In this document: positions 1 to 10,500 of the stretch, piece after piece
Numbering within the stretch: position 1 is the first letter of the stretch
How the letters are laid out: every line of letters begins with the position of its first letter
From: Micropterix aruncella
Taxonomy: Eukaryota; Arthropoda; Insecta; Lepidoptera; Micropterigidae
DNA: 64,000 nt
Assembly: GCA_944548615.1 (NCBI GenBank)
Contig: OX155972.1
Location: 13,712,842-13,776,841, forward strand
Direction: 5' to 3'
Notes under the pieces: generated by a model
Database searches by the model: none
Told to the model about the DNA's origin: nothing
What the model saw: the letters and a program-made list of their open reading frames with translations, nothing else
Made by a program: the position numbers and the translations under genes

Positions 1-183
1 TTTGTAAATAAATACTAACAATATCGTTTTTTCATGAATTCCCTCTTGTTACCTAGTAATTAATCTTATTAGTCATGTATATTACTTATTTATAATATGG
101 GGGCCGGCCGAAACGGTTACGCGCGGATCTGTGAAACAACGCAAAATGCCTATAAGCACTTTTGGCGTCCAACAGATTAATGG

Positions 184-218
184 CACAGTAAATATATTAG
201 CTAATGATATTTACTGTG
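184..218. repeat. Short perfect hairpin
   Basis: The 12-base arm CACAGTAAATAT at 184-195 is repeated in inverse complement at 207-218 with an 11-base loop. It sits in otherwise anonymous AT-rich DNA with no coding sequence (1-700). It may be a small MITE or a cruciform-prone sequence; no function can be assigned. Confidence 0.5.
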
Positions 219-699
219 TTAATGGCGTCTCAGCAAGCTGAAATCAATTTGCTGTCTATCAAAGTTCCAGAATGAATTGTTAATGATTTGTATTTCTAAT
301 ACGTTAAAAATGCAACTGATAGGTTATCGCGCTACAAGACTCTGTTGTTCGTCTCCATAAAAATTGACACGGCTGCATTTCAATAGCGATACACTGATAC
401 CTGGCAGTCAGCTTGTCCATAACCGCAGAAACCCGCAAGAGCGTTCTTCTTTAGTTTTGTCGCGTGTTATTAGATGACGCAATCGTCGATTGCTCGAGCG
501 AGATCTATGTAGTTATTTTAGTACTATTGGTTGAGAGTATTCCAAGATCATCTTATGTAGTTGGATGACAGGTTTAACCAAGGTAATTGCCCTTGGAAGA
601 AGACGTAGTAATGTAGGAATTATTTCACGCATGGCAATTTACATAGAAATACGGCTTCGCATTACTGGTAATACAGCTTGCATAAATGGTAACGTGTAC

Positions 700-1260
700 A
701 GCAAACTAACGAAATGTTCTGCTAATATTGATTTACAGTAATAGTGCTAAATACTGCTGCATACTTAAAAGTAGATTGTCAGACACGTGCCATCCTGAAA
801 TTCAAAAGTATACAGGTTGGACGCATCTCATTGCACCACAGTGGCGTTACAATGGCGTTACTAATTTGTCGTAATAAAAACTTAAAGTCAGTCAATTTAG
901 TCTAGATGCAGCGTGTATAATACTGCCAGATTTATAAACTCGGCAGCGATATTTCACATGTCAGAAATGCTCATTCACCATTATAACTTGTATATTTCGA
1001 GCAAGGAGATACGTCTTGTCGAAAACTTGTCCCTGCTTGTCCGATATTTTAGTCTGGATAATCGTCCTGAAGGTGCTAAAGTATTATTTTTTGTCAGTGC
1101 AAGGGAGCAAGAGGTCGATCCCCAAAAGATGGCCAGACATATGAAAGAGGCTATCTAAAAAAAACCATAACTTAGAGAGGATGGTCGTTGAGAGAAGCAA
1201 TCCACAATGACTTTAATGAGTGATTATCATGATATTGTCACAAAGAAACGACCACAGATT
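700..1260 (-). other. Intron 3 sequence of JHEH copy A, shared with copies B and C
   Basis: This non-coding stretch lies just downstream of exon 3 of copy A on the minus strand. Recognisable versions occur in copy B (about 16079-16197, 16776-16862 and 27738-27960) and, in the opposite orientation, in copy C (about 54690-54860 and 59160-59390). The shared blocks include the sequence around the AATGACTTT/GAGTGATTATCATGAT stretch and the CGAGCAAGG stretch. The homology shows that the copies were duplicated as genomic segments with introns. Short ORFs here are not conserved as protein. Confidence 0.6.
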
Positions 1261-1290
1261 GAGATCACATATAATAAGACAACCACTTAC

Positions 1291-2975
1291 CAATTGTATC
1301 AGGTTTTGTAGCTTGTATGTTTTCAAATCCCGTATCCTCAATATAAAACCTGACTGTGTCCAGGAGTGGATACATCCAATCCCGGTATTTCTCTTCCACA
1401 ATCAGCGAAGGGAACAAACTTCCAACCATGGTGTACAGAATCGAGAGGGGGGTGATAATGAGAGCAAAATTAAGGTGAATTGTAAGAACTTCCTCTGGGT
1501 AAATAACAGCAATATCCATGGCGACCAAAGAACCCAAGTGTCCGCTTTGGAGGTAGTACGTTTTGTGTCCGAGGCGGTGCATGAGGTTACGCATCACGAT
1601 TGCTATATCATCAGTACTAAATCCAGGTTTAGCTGAAGCCTATGAAACAAGACTTTGGTGATTTGTATGCAACAATAAAGCATTGGTTATAAGGGTATTA
1701 GATTGATCAACGCTATACTTCGTTTTGGCAGCTTAGATTTCGGCTACGAAACGCAACGACTAGACTGCACTTATAGTTCCAAATGTTGATTTATTATCTC
1801 TTTTGTTCAATATGGCGGTTTTAGTTTTGTGGCAGTATGTCGGCGCACTATAGATGGCAATCTAAACCTGCCTTACGGTATCTTATCTCGAAATAAAATA
1901 TTAATATTTTAGGAAACGAATTTTTAAATCATAGATAACTCCTAATATTTTAATATCATTCACATACATATTATGTTAATTGTTAATTTGCTATACAGGT
2001 TTAAACACGTAATAATTAAGCATACTTTTATGATAAGGTAGACGTAGTTCGGGCAGAGAGGCCATGTGATATTTCTGTGATATAATAACAATAATAATGA
2101 ATGATACTATTTTTCTCATTGCATGCATTGGTTTAATTATTGGGTTTTAATAATCAATGAATACTTTCGAACAAAAAAAAAAAATATTATAGGTGGCTAA
2201 ATAATATCTATATGTTTCGCCGTACAATGCTATTAGCCATACCCGCATGTCGCCGTCGTAGAAGGATTGCCAAAACGTACTATTGCATTGAACAATTCTC
2301 TTACACTATAAAATCAAGACTAAACTAGGAATCACCTGCGAGAACCCGAATCCCGGCAAACTTGGCACGATGACCTCAAACACGAAATCTTGCTCCTTTC
2401 TAGGTGTCGTTAACATCGGTATCGTCTCATAGAACTCTCTCACTGATCCTGGCCAGCCGTGTAGGAGTAGAAGTGGCACCACCTTCACATTTCTGGTCAC
2501 CGTAGGCTTTACATGGATGTAGTGAATATCCAGACCCTGGATATTAGTCGTGAACTGAGGGTATTGGTTAAGGAAGGTTTCCCGCTCTTTGAAGTTGTAA
2601 TCGTTGGCCCAGAATTTGATGATTTCCTGAAGGTAGTCATTGTTGAAGCCATATTCAAAGCCTACTCCTTCCAGAGGACCGAAATACGGCGTTTTGGACA
2701 GCCTGGCTGTCAAATCGATAACTGCCTGAAAAAAAAATCGTTTTCTACATCACTTCTTTCTTATTTTAATTTCGTCATATAGTTACCTCTTCTGAGAATT
2801 GGACTTTGAAAGGTCATATGGAGGTGTCATTTTTCTTGGCGCTTCCTGGTCCCCACCATTTCTCAAACTCTAGTTTGGGCAGATCTGGTACGCGGGTGAG
2901 TTTTTGATAAATATAACCGATAGACAATGGTGTCAGAAGGAAAAACAGGAGAAAAAGTTTCTTTCAGCATCCCAT
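1291..2975 (-). pseudogene. JHEH-like copy A, exons 1-3, with two nonsense codons
   Basis: This is a copy of juvenile hormone epoxide hydrolase, a microsomal alpha/beta-hydrolase that opens the epoxide of juvenile hormone. Exon 1 is 2787-2975 (189 nt), exon 2 is 2336-2725 (390 nt) and exon 3 is 1291-1639 (349 nt). All have GT/AG borders and the same phases as copies B and C. Exon 1 has a TGA at codon 4 (2964-2966, where B and C have Cys) and a TGA at codon 54 (2814-2816, where B and C have Arg), so the membrane-anchored N-terminus cannot be made. Exons 2 and 3 stay open. The oxyanion motif HGWP is intact, but the nucleophile motif reads SGHLG where active enzymes have GGDWG, and the SGY motif before HxQxTKPDT reads TGF. 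Exons 4-5 would lie left of the window. It could still be transcribed. I call it a pseudogene on the stop codons. Confidence 0.85.
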
Positions 2976-3119
2976 CTTGAAAGAAATAAGTAATAAGAGA
3001 AATGTTTAAATGTGAAAAAAGAACACTACCATAAATATCTATTTTAGGATTATATGATTCAATACGGCATAAATGTGTGAGAATATCTAATTCAAGGCCG
3101 TTTCAGTAACAAGAGTCAG

Positions 3120-3500
3120 AAAAACACATTGGCGCAGGGTGAGGGGAGGAGTGCGGGGGCCTTCTCTACTTGCCGGAAAAGTCTTGGGGTGACGCAACCG
3201 ATGTTTACTTTCCTGGTAAGGAAAGTATTGTGGACGCATTTCTGTGTATCTGTGTGTCTCTCAGTATGAATTCGGGCGCGGGTAGGAGGGTAAGTGTAGG
3301 GGGAGAGGGGAGAGCGAGAGGGGGACGGTTGGTTTGATAGGAGAGGGAGAAGGTCGGGGCTGGTGTAGGGGTGGACGGATGGTTGTAGGGATGGAGGGGA
3401 AGGCTTAGGGGAGTGGGGGAGGGGGATTTAGGGAAAGTTTAGGGTTTTTAGCGCACGAGAGGGGGCTTGCTGCTGTTCGGGAAAGTCTTGGGATGACACA
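3120..3500 (+). repeat. G-rich interspersed repeat in the 5' flank of copy A
   Basis: A markedly purine/G-rich block with many GGG to GGGGG runs lies 145-525 bases upstream of copy A. It holds a CTTTCCTGGTAAGGAAAGTAT stretch like one at 31258-31295 near copy B. A similar TTGCCGG...AAAGT plus G-run combination is at 6540-6660. It looks like a dispersed repeat family, and the plus strand could form G-quadruplexes. No coding potential was seen. Confidence 0.45.
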
Positions 3501-3539
3501 ACCGATTTCTATATAATTATATTACTTCTAATGATGAAC

Positions 3540-4400
3540 CACAATATATTTGTACAACGGTAGGAAGTAAATTTTGTTTTAAAATATGTATGAAATGACG
3601 TTTATATGGAAAAATACAATACGCGTAGGATAATACGTCCTTGAAATTAAAGAAATAATTTTCCCATTATGTTGATTGCTTGTGAAATGTTAAATAAAAC
3701 AAATTACGTTGTAATTAAATTACAAAAAATATGTATACGTGTTGTTTGAGTTAAATAAATTGTTAACAAAATGATCGTTACACATTTCATATTATACATA
3801 TTTTAAAAGTGGTTAATTTTGTTTATTCTAAATACAAGAGAGACTATATAAAATAATGTAATAACAACGTGGTATATTAAAAAAATAAATACATATTTTT
3901 AACAAATTATCTGTTTTTCTGATTGCAATAAGCCACAAATTCTTCCATTGTGTATAAGAATATTGACAAGAAAAAAATCCCTATTGCCTAGTTAAATTAT
4001 GTGATCATTTTATTATGTTTCAAAGAGCATGGTAACACACTATAATAATTTATTCCTGCAATTTTTTTTGATTTATGCATTCGCTGACTTATTGTCATTT
4101 TGAAACAAAATATTTAAAATGCGTAGGTAGCGATTTTTACCTTTGTAAAATGTGGGAATATTTGTCTAATATTTTTACCTTTGTAAAAGTGGGAATATTT
4201 GTCTAATAATTTTATCCTATCGAGATAAGCGGCGCCTCACTTCGACTTGCTCACTTGCTCACTCACTTTGATTTAAAGTGCTACACTTCTCGATTTACAA
4301 CAGACGTGCTACATATATTCAATTATACTACTGACTAACATAAAGCGAAGTTAAAACAATACAGAGGCACCTAGGGCTCGATGAAAATATAGGTAATGTG
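3540..4400. repeat. JHEH 5'-flank module, copy next to A
   Basis: AT-rich non-coding sequence homologous, in the same order, to 32070-33130 (beside B) and 37330-38460 (left of D), and inverted to about 46870-47210 (beside E). Landmarks are TTAAATAAAACAAATTA, the CACTTCGACTTGCTCACTTG stretch at about 4238, and the ACTGACTAACA stretch at about 4330. At 4130-4215 a roughly 46-base segment is tandemly duplicated. It is the flanking part of the segmental duplication unit. Any promoter role is inference. Confidence 0.6.
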
Positions 4401-4429
4401 AAGGCTGTCTAGTAATTGATAGGCATAAA

Positions 4430-4990
4430 TAAATAAATAAATATTACTTTAACAGGCTACCAGAACGTTTAAAAACTATTCAAGTGGAAAGCTTATTCAA
4501 AAAGTTACTTAAAGAATTCTTATTAGACAAAGCTTTTTACTCGATCGATGAGTTTGTTAATTTTAAATAATTTTTCAAATTTTTTGGTCATTTTTTTGAC
4601 AATTTTAAGTAGTATTTTTTTAATTATTCTGACTTTTTCTGATTTTAATTTCTTGATTATTTTTATCAATTATTTTAATTTGTGGTTTTAGTAAATAAAT
4701 CTTAAAAATGATTTGGATGCCCTAAAAGCAATAAAGAAGTAACTGCATGTACGTGGTGATAAATTTAAATATTTTAAAAACGAACTAATATACTGTATTA
4801 ATTACTGAACTAATATACTAAAAGCAATAAAGAAGTAACTGTATGTACGTGGTGATAAATTTAAATATTGTAAAAACGAACTAATATACTGTAATTTAAA
4901 TGTACCTAAATATTAAGTTTCTACAATCTGTTAAGATTTTTTGGAAATAAATTGAAATTGAAATTGAAAATTGAAATTGAAATTGAAAAA
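4430..4990 (+). mobile_element. 5'-truncated LINE 3' end with (TTGAAA)n tail
   Basis: Bases 4440-4572 translate to a C-terminal peptide of the type RLPERLKTIQVESLFKK... LLDKAFYSIDEFVNF-stop, which resembles the last residues of jockey/CR1-like reverse transcriptase ORFs. A 3' UTR follows, and the element ends in a TTGAAA-type simple tail at about 4945-4990. Within it, a roughly 93-base segment (AAAAGCAATAAAGAAGTAAC...) is tandemly duplicated at about 4725 and 4818. It is a dead, 5'-truncated insertion. Confidence 0.5.
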
Positions 4991-5079
4991 AAATAGATAA
5001 ACCAGCTTTACAACGTGTTTTTTAAAATTCTTTAGATGTATAATGGTGTATAATATTCAGATATATTTTGTATTCTCTT

Positions 5080-5760
5080 TCTAACCGACTTCAAAAAAAA
5101 GGAGAAGGTTATTAATTCGGTTGTATCTCTTTTTTATTATTATTGTTTGTTACATCAGAACTCTGCCATTTATGGACTGATTTGGAAAATTCTTTTTTTA
5201 TTTGAAAGGATTTAAATACAGATTGGTCCCATTTTTATCAAAATCCTGTTCTGATGATGGGATCCATGAGGAATTGAGGGAACTCCTCAAATATTATCGT
5301 ACGAAATTGAAAATTTACATGTTGGTTCAATTTCGATTACAATGCATTTTTTATGGTAAGCATGACATGATTATACACCCTGGGTTTGGTCCCGACAAGG
5401 GGACTCCTCAACGGTCAACAGCACAGACACGAAATTTAGTATACTCATTCAGTTGTGATAGCCCGTTCTAAGCTTCCCCATGACATGGCTGATGCACCCA
5501 GGTTTGACTCCCTACGAGGGGACTCCTCAACGGTCAACAGCGCAGACACGAAATTTTTATATATGTTTACGATAGACCGTTCCAAGTTTTACCAAAACAG
5601 GACTGCGGCACCCAGATTAGGCTTCCAACGAGAGAACTCCTTAACGGTCAACAGCACAGACACGAAATTTTGTATACGCATTCAATTATTATAGATCCCA
5701 CTAAGTTTCACCATGAAATGGCTGCTGCACTTACAAAAAATATATAAGTCAATTTTTTTT
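5080..5760 (+). repeat. Dispersed repeat with internal tandem units of about 120 bp
   Basis: The block starts near CCGACTTCAAAAAAAAGGAG and continues through TTAATTCGGTTGTAT and a CCTGTTCTGATGATGG stretch. It ends in three to four tandem units of about 120-125 bp built around GGGGACTCCTCAACGGTCAA and CAGACACGAAATTTT. The same arrangement recurs at 29620-30150 in intron 2 of copy B. I recognise it as a common Lepidoptera-type interspersed repeat but cannot name its class. Short ORFs at 5202-5694 are by-products of the tandem units. Confidence 0.6.
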
Positions 5761-5984
5761 GTTATTTTTTTAAATTATATTCTGAAAGTTCAATAAGCAG
5801 GTAAATTAAGTACCTACGTCTCTTTTCGAAAATAAAATTAAATATTAATTGAAACATGGCAGTCGGTAAAATATCCAAAAATGCGTCCTGTATACAATGT
5901 TGGCCATACTAGGTGGACCCATTTGGCAACACTGTAACGTTGGAGAAGAAAGGGGAAAGTGACTAGTGATAGCGCGTGTTTGAA

Positions 5985-6265
5985 ACGTCAGTCTTAGGAA
6001 TTTTTTGCTATGGAGCAGTACACATCAGTCGAATGCGATAAAATTGTTCAGCTGTACATTCAAAATAACGTATCAATAGTGAAAACTCAACGTGCATGGA
6101 GAATAAAAAGTAAAGTGAAAATCGCACTATCGAAGAACAAAATAAAGCGTTCTACGCCATCGCGTTATTGAAGAAGTCCCTCTTTACTACGTGACAGTGT
6201 GGTGCGGAATTTCTGCTGATATCATTATCGGACTGTTTTTTTTCGAAGACGTCAGTGGCAAATTA
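5985..6265 (+). mobile_element. Degenerate mariner/IS630-type transposase remnant
   Basis: Starting at the ATG at 6010, the translation begins MEQYTSVECDKIVQLYIQNN, like the N-terminal helix-turn-helix (DUF4817-type) of insect mariner-like transposases. About 170 bases on, another frame reads WCGISADIIIGLFFFEDVSG, matching the block around the first catalytic residues of that superfamily. The middle is deleted and the frames are broken, so it cannot encode transposase. Anonymous flank continues to 6530. Confidence 0.6.
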
Positions 6266-6539
6266 ACAACGCGAACGGTCGAGCATTTGAAATTTTTTGT
6301 CGAAATTCACAAGTGAGAAAATGGTCGCGGAATGCCATTTTTGGCGACCTGTATCTCGGCCAGGATTTTTTTGGGCAAAACAAAAAATACGTATATCTTA
6401 CTTTTTCCTGTATTTGAATATATGTTTAATTGAAAAACTTTCGAGAATATGAAGGTAACCCCCTGCCTGAATTGACATGGAATATGCCGTACAGAATGAC
6501 GTGAATGCAGAAAAATGCGATACACGTAGGAGAATAAGT

Positions 6540-6660
6540 TGGTGGGGGGTGGAGGCGAGGGGGGGGGGGGGTATGCTGGCAAGGTTGTGGGTTGTATCAG
6601 GAAGAGGGAGGGGGGTTGCGGGGGTCCTTGACAACTTGCCGGCAAAGTTGTCAAGGCTGA
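6540..6660 (+). repeat. G-rich repeat block
   Basis: A stretch with long G runs, including a run of 12 G's at about 6560, is followed by a TTGACAACTTGCCGGCAAAG segment. It resembles 3128-3190. From 6660 to 7320 I see only AT-rich sequence with a short duplicated ATAACATAATATTATTTTT segment and nothing coding. Confidence 0.4.
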
Positions 6661-7322
6661 CACAGGTGGTTCTTAAAAAAAGTCTTATTCAGTGGTTAAT
6701 TAGTAAAAGAAGAAGGGAAAGTGAAAGTATCCACATGGTATTCCGAAAATGGCAACACATTTACAGGCACACAATTTACACACCCTCACATCTCTAACAA
6801 TATAAATTACCTATATGTAAACAACAGTAAATTCAGCTTTTTATTTTTATAACATAATATTATTTTTATAACATAATATTATATTGAATGTATTTTATAA
6901 TTTTTTTCTCTGTCTGATTCTCTGATTCTGATTTTTTAATTAATCTTTTGTTTTTTTCTTATTATTTTTTATTTATTTACTATTACAATTTCTTAAACTC
7001 TTTTCACAAGACTAAAATTGAAAATTTTAAATTAAAAATCTATAAAGTTATATCATATAAAGTTAGCGTTTTCCTTGAAACAGGAAGTGACGCACAATCA
7101 TTGTGTCATTGTCATTGTCACTAACGTTCCTAAACAGAGAAATTTAATTATTATTCTATGTCGAGAAAAATAAATTAAAACTCTAAAATTAATAACAGCA
7201 TATGAAATATATTTAACTGAACAAGTTTTGTAAACAAAATTAGAGAATTGAAATCAAAGAATAGGTTTGCGTTTCACTCCAAAAATTTTATTTAATATTG
7301 CATTTAATATGGCATTTAATAT

Positions 7323-7557
7323 TCACAATTCCATCTTCTCATTATTCTTCGTTTTTTCCACTTGTCTAGACTTGGAGATGGCCGTCCAGACATCGTCACT
7401 CAAGACCTGGGGTAACTCCAATGAAGCGAAATGACCTCCTTCTTCGTAGTGAGAGAATTGAATCAAATTCTTGAATTTCAACTTCTGGATCACCTCTGAC
7501 TGGTAGATTATTTCGTGTTTGAAATTGGCTATGGCAGCTGGCGCGGTTATCGGTATT
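7323..7557 (-). CDS. Jheh: JHEH-like copy B, exon 5 (C-terminus)
   Basis: 235 nt from the acceptor TTTTTTATTTCAG to a TGA. It encodes IPITAPAAIANFKHEIIYQ, LIQFSHYEEGGHFASLEL and a hydrophilic tail. The Glu in FKHEI and the His in GGHF match the charge-relay residues of microsomal epoxide hydrolase. The first base completes the split codon from exon 4. Confidence 0.87.
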
Positions 7558-10500
7558 CTGAAATAAAAAATATAATTACAAAGGTTACTGAGAATTTTTT
7601 GAGGCACCAACTTCCAATGTCATGGCCTATTTTAAAAGTAATGCACAGAATTTTCGTAAATTTATTTTATCTTACAGTCTCTTTTCTTCTTCTTCTTTGG
7701 GTGCCTCTCCAACTAGTGAAGGTTGGCAGTCAGCTCTGCATACTTCTTTTTGTCCTATCCATATGAAGCTGAGTACTAGGGAAAATAGTGCAGTGGTGTT
7801 CTTGTTTCTTCCTGCATTAGAACTTTCGAAGATTATTTCTCTCTCTAGGCCACTTAAGCCTTTTCCAGATAGTTTCCCTACTGGCTGTTAAGTTGTACCG
7901 CCTAAGCTTGGACGTTATTGCCTTGTTTGTTGTCTAGCACGGAACACCGCGATGACCTCTGGGTCGCTGCCGGCAGCTATTCTGTAGAGAATCACTAGCG
8001 TGAGCAGGTGAGGATGACAATTGGGCCGGATAAGATGTTGCTTCGTTCTCCCCTTACTCCCTTTGTCTTTTTTTTGCTTCAGTAATATTCTTTGATACAA
8101 AACTGCGTTTTCCAGATTATTGTTGCGGTTCTCCTGATTATCAAAACTTTTGCTTTCCATGATAATTAGACCGATACACAAACGGCGATCGAGTACATTT
8201 GGGACGCGTCCTGTGTCAACCGCGAGTGCATCTAGACTGCATAAGTGCACTCTATTCACTATATTTAATAATTATAATTAATATTTCATATTGAGAAAAA
8301 AATCAAATATGCTATCACTATGAATTTAAATTTGGAAAAGTCTCCCTTTACAATTCTTTATTATACATATTTGCTTTGCTTCTCAATGACTGAGACTTAT
8401 CGTCTTGGATGATTTTGTTTTTCTATCAAAGACACTATCTCTGTTCACCTGACGAATAAAATAGGTAAATAGAGATACTTTATTCGTTTATTCGCTTCAT
8501 ACGAAAACCGAAACCACTACAATTAATAATATGATAAGACATTTGATGTTGTTGACGAAAGAAGTTGACGCTACAAAAGAGTATGAAATAGCGAACTCAA
8601 CGACAAAGGCAAATACGCCACGATCAAACTGTTACAGAGTTTGTTTGATGCACACACAAAAGAGTACAATGTGGTGGGCCTATTGCCAAGTGGCAATATC
8701 TTCCGGCCATGCCTACAGGGTAATTGTGATTAAAGGTTTATGTGGGCAAATGTATTTATAAAAGGAGTCATAAATGAATACACTTAAGTAATAGTCATCA
8801 TAAAGAATATAAAACAGTGATTAGTAAAGTATGTCAACTCGATATCGAAGGGAGGAATGGAATATAAGGACAAGCAAAGGAGGCGGGAGGGGAGGGGGTA
8901 TTCATGAGTTGAGTAAATTTCTCTTTAGAGATTTTTTGAACCCGCTCAGATTGCTATACTGCAAGAATGCGGTTCGGTCACCCTGCAACTTCTCCCTTTC
9001 TCCTCACGAGCGAACGCAAAATAAAAGTTTTGAGTATGAATATATAATCTGACGCATCTCTCTCGATCTCAGCGCAAGAATATCGCTGGTTATGCAGCTT
9101 TCCCCAAAAGCCGGGTAAGAGTATTATTCTGCAAAATCTCATTGGAAAAATAAGTCAACGCAGCCTTTATTTTTTTTCATTAGAATTGCCAATCGATTAC
9201 AAAAAAAAAACGATTCAAATAGAAGCAACTAGAGTTTTCAACTACAATGGGCGAACCCGTCACCTCAGGAAGTTTTAACGATTAGTCGTTCTATCTCCCT
9301 GGAATGAGCGCAGAAGACTTGGACAAAACAGTCCACCGTCAAGCTCCGCCACAAACCCGTAAGAGGCCAACGCCTTAACCGCGATATAGCCAGGAGTGTT
9401 ACCCAGAGGGCTTACACTCACGCCCTTACTTCCAATTGCGACCAGATTACTCCAGTCTCTCGATTGGTTACGAGTTCGAGGTCGCTTGCGTTGTCCTCTC
9501 CTTACGAAGCGGTGAAACGGTGTATACCGAAACTATCGCGGACCACGGCATCCTTTGCCCGACTGTTCACCCAGGATCGGGTAGCCGATGGTCGTTTCAA
9601 GAGCAGTCGCCGTAAGGTCCTCATCCACCCCCGCTCTATAGGAAACAGTACTGATTCCAGACTCCCCCGACTGTTAGTCCGAGTAGGACACTGAATCCTG
9701 GGTAGGACACTGGGTCAACCAGTCTCCCCTGGGAATCAAACCTCTGGCGCCCCTGGACGGTCTGCACATCGTGCGGCGCAAGCCAATCGATTGTGCTCTC
9801 CGACTAACAGTTTAGAGTTTCAAGGCGATAGGTGAGGGCAGCAAACCCCGCCCACCGCCCGGGCAGTTATAACGACGAGGGTCGTCTTGTCTGCCCGGGA
9901 TGTCGTGCTACGACAACCCTGCGCGTACCAGAAGGGTAGAACGCGCAGGGGGTGAAATAGGGTAAACCACCCCCCCCGTACCGCCCCGAGAACCCATTTA
10001 TTTATCTCTCCGACTAACAGTCGGGGGAGTCTGGGAACTGTATTGTTTCCTATAGAGCGGGGGTGGTTGCGTACCTTATGGCGACTGCTCTGGAATTGAC
10101 CATTGGCCATCCGATCCCGGGTAAGAGGCGGGCAAAGGACGCCTTGGTCCGCGAAGATTCGGTGCACTCCGTTTCACCGCTTCATAAGGGAGAGGACCGC
10201 GCAAGCGACCTCGAACTCGAAACCAATCGAGAGACCGGAGAAATCTGGTCACAATTGGAAGTGAGGGCGCGAGTATCTCGAGCCCGCCGGGTTTACTCCT
10301 GGCTTACTCGCGGTAAGGCGTTGGACTCTCACGGGTTGTGACGTAGCTGGACGTAGAATGTACTGTCCAAAGTCTCTACGTTCACTGCAGGGCGATAGAA
10401 CGACTAATCGTTAAAACGTCCTGTGGTGACGGGCTCGCCCGTTGTAGTTGACACCGCAAGATGTTAGTCCGAGTGCACAATCGATTGGCTCACGCCGCAC

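Noticed and set aside
913..1636. Short plus-strand ORFs near copy A
   Set aside because: They lie over intron 3 and the complement of exon 3. Homologous introns in B and C do not preserve them.
7915..8259. Minus-strand ORF of 114 codons in JHEH-B intron 4
   Set aside because: No recognisable motif, no splice context and it adjoins a probable LINE end. Kept only as a mention.
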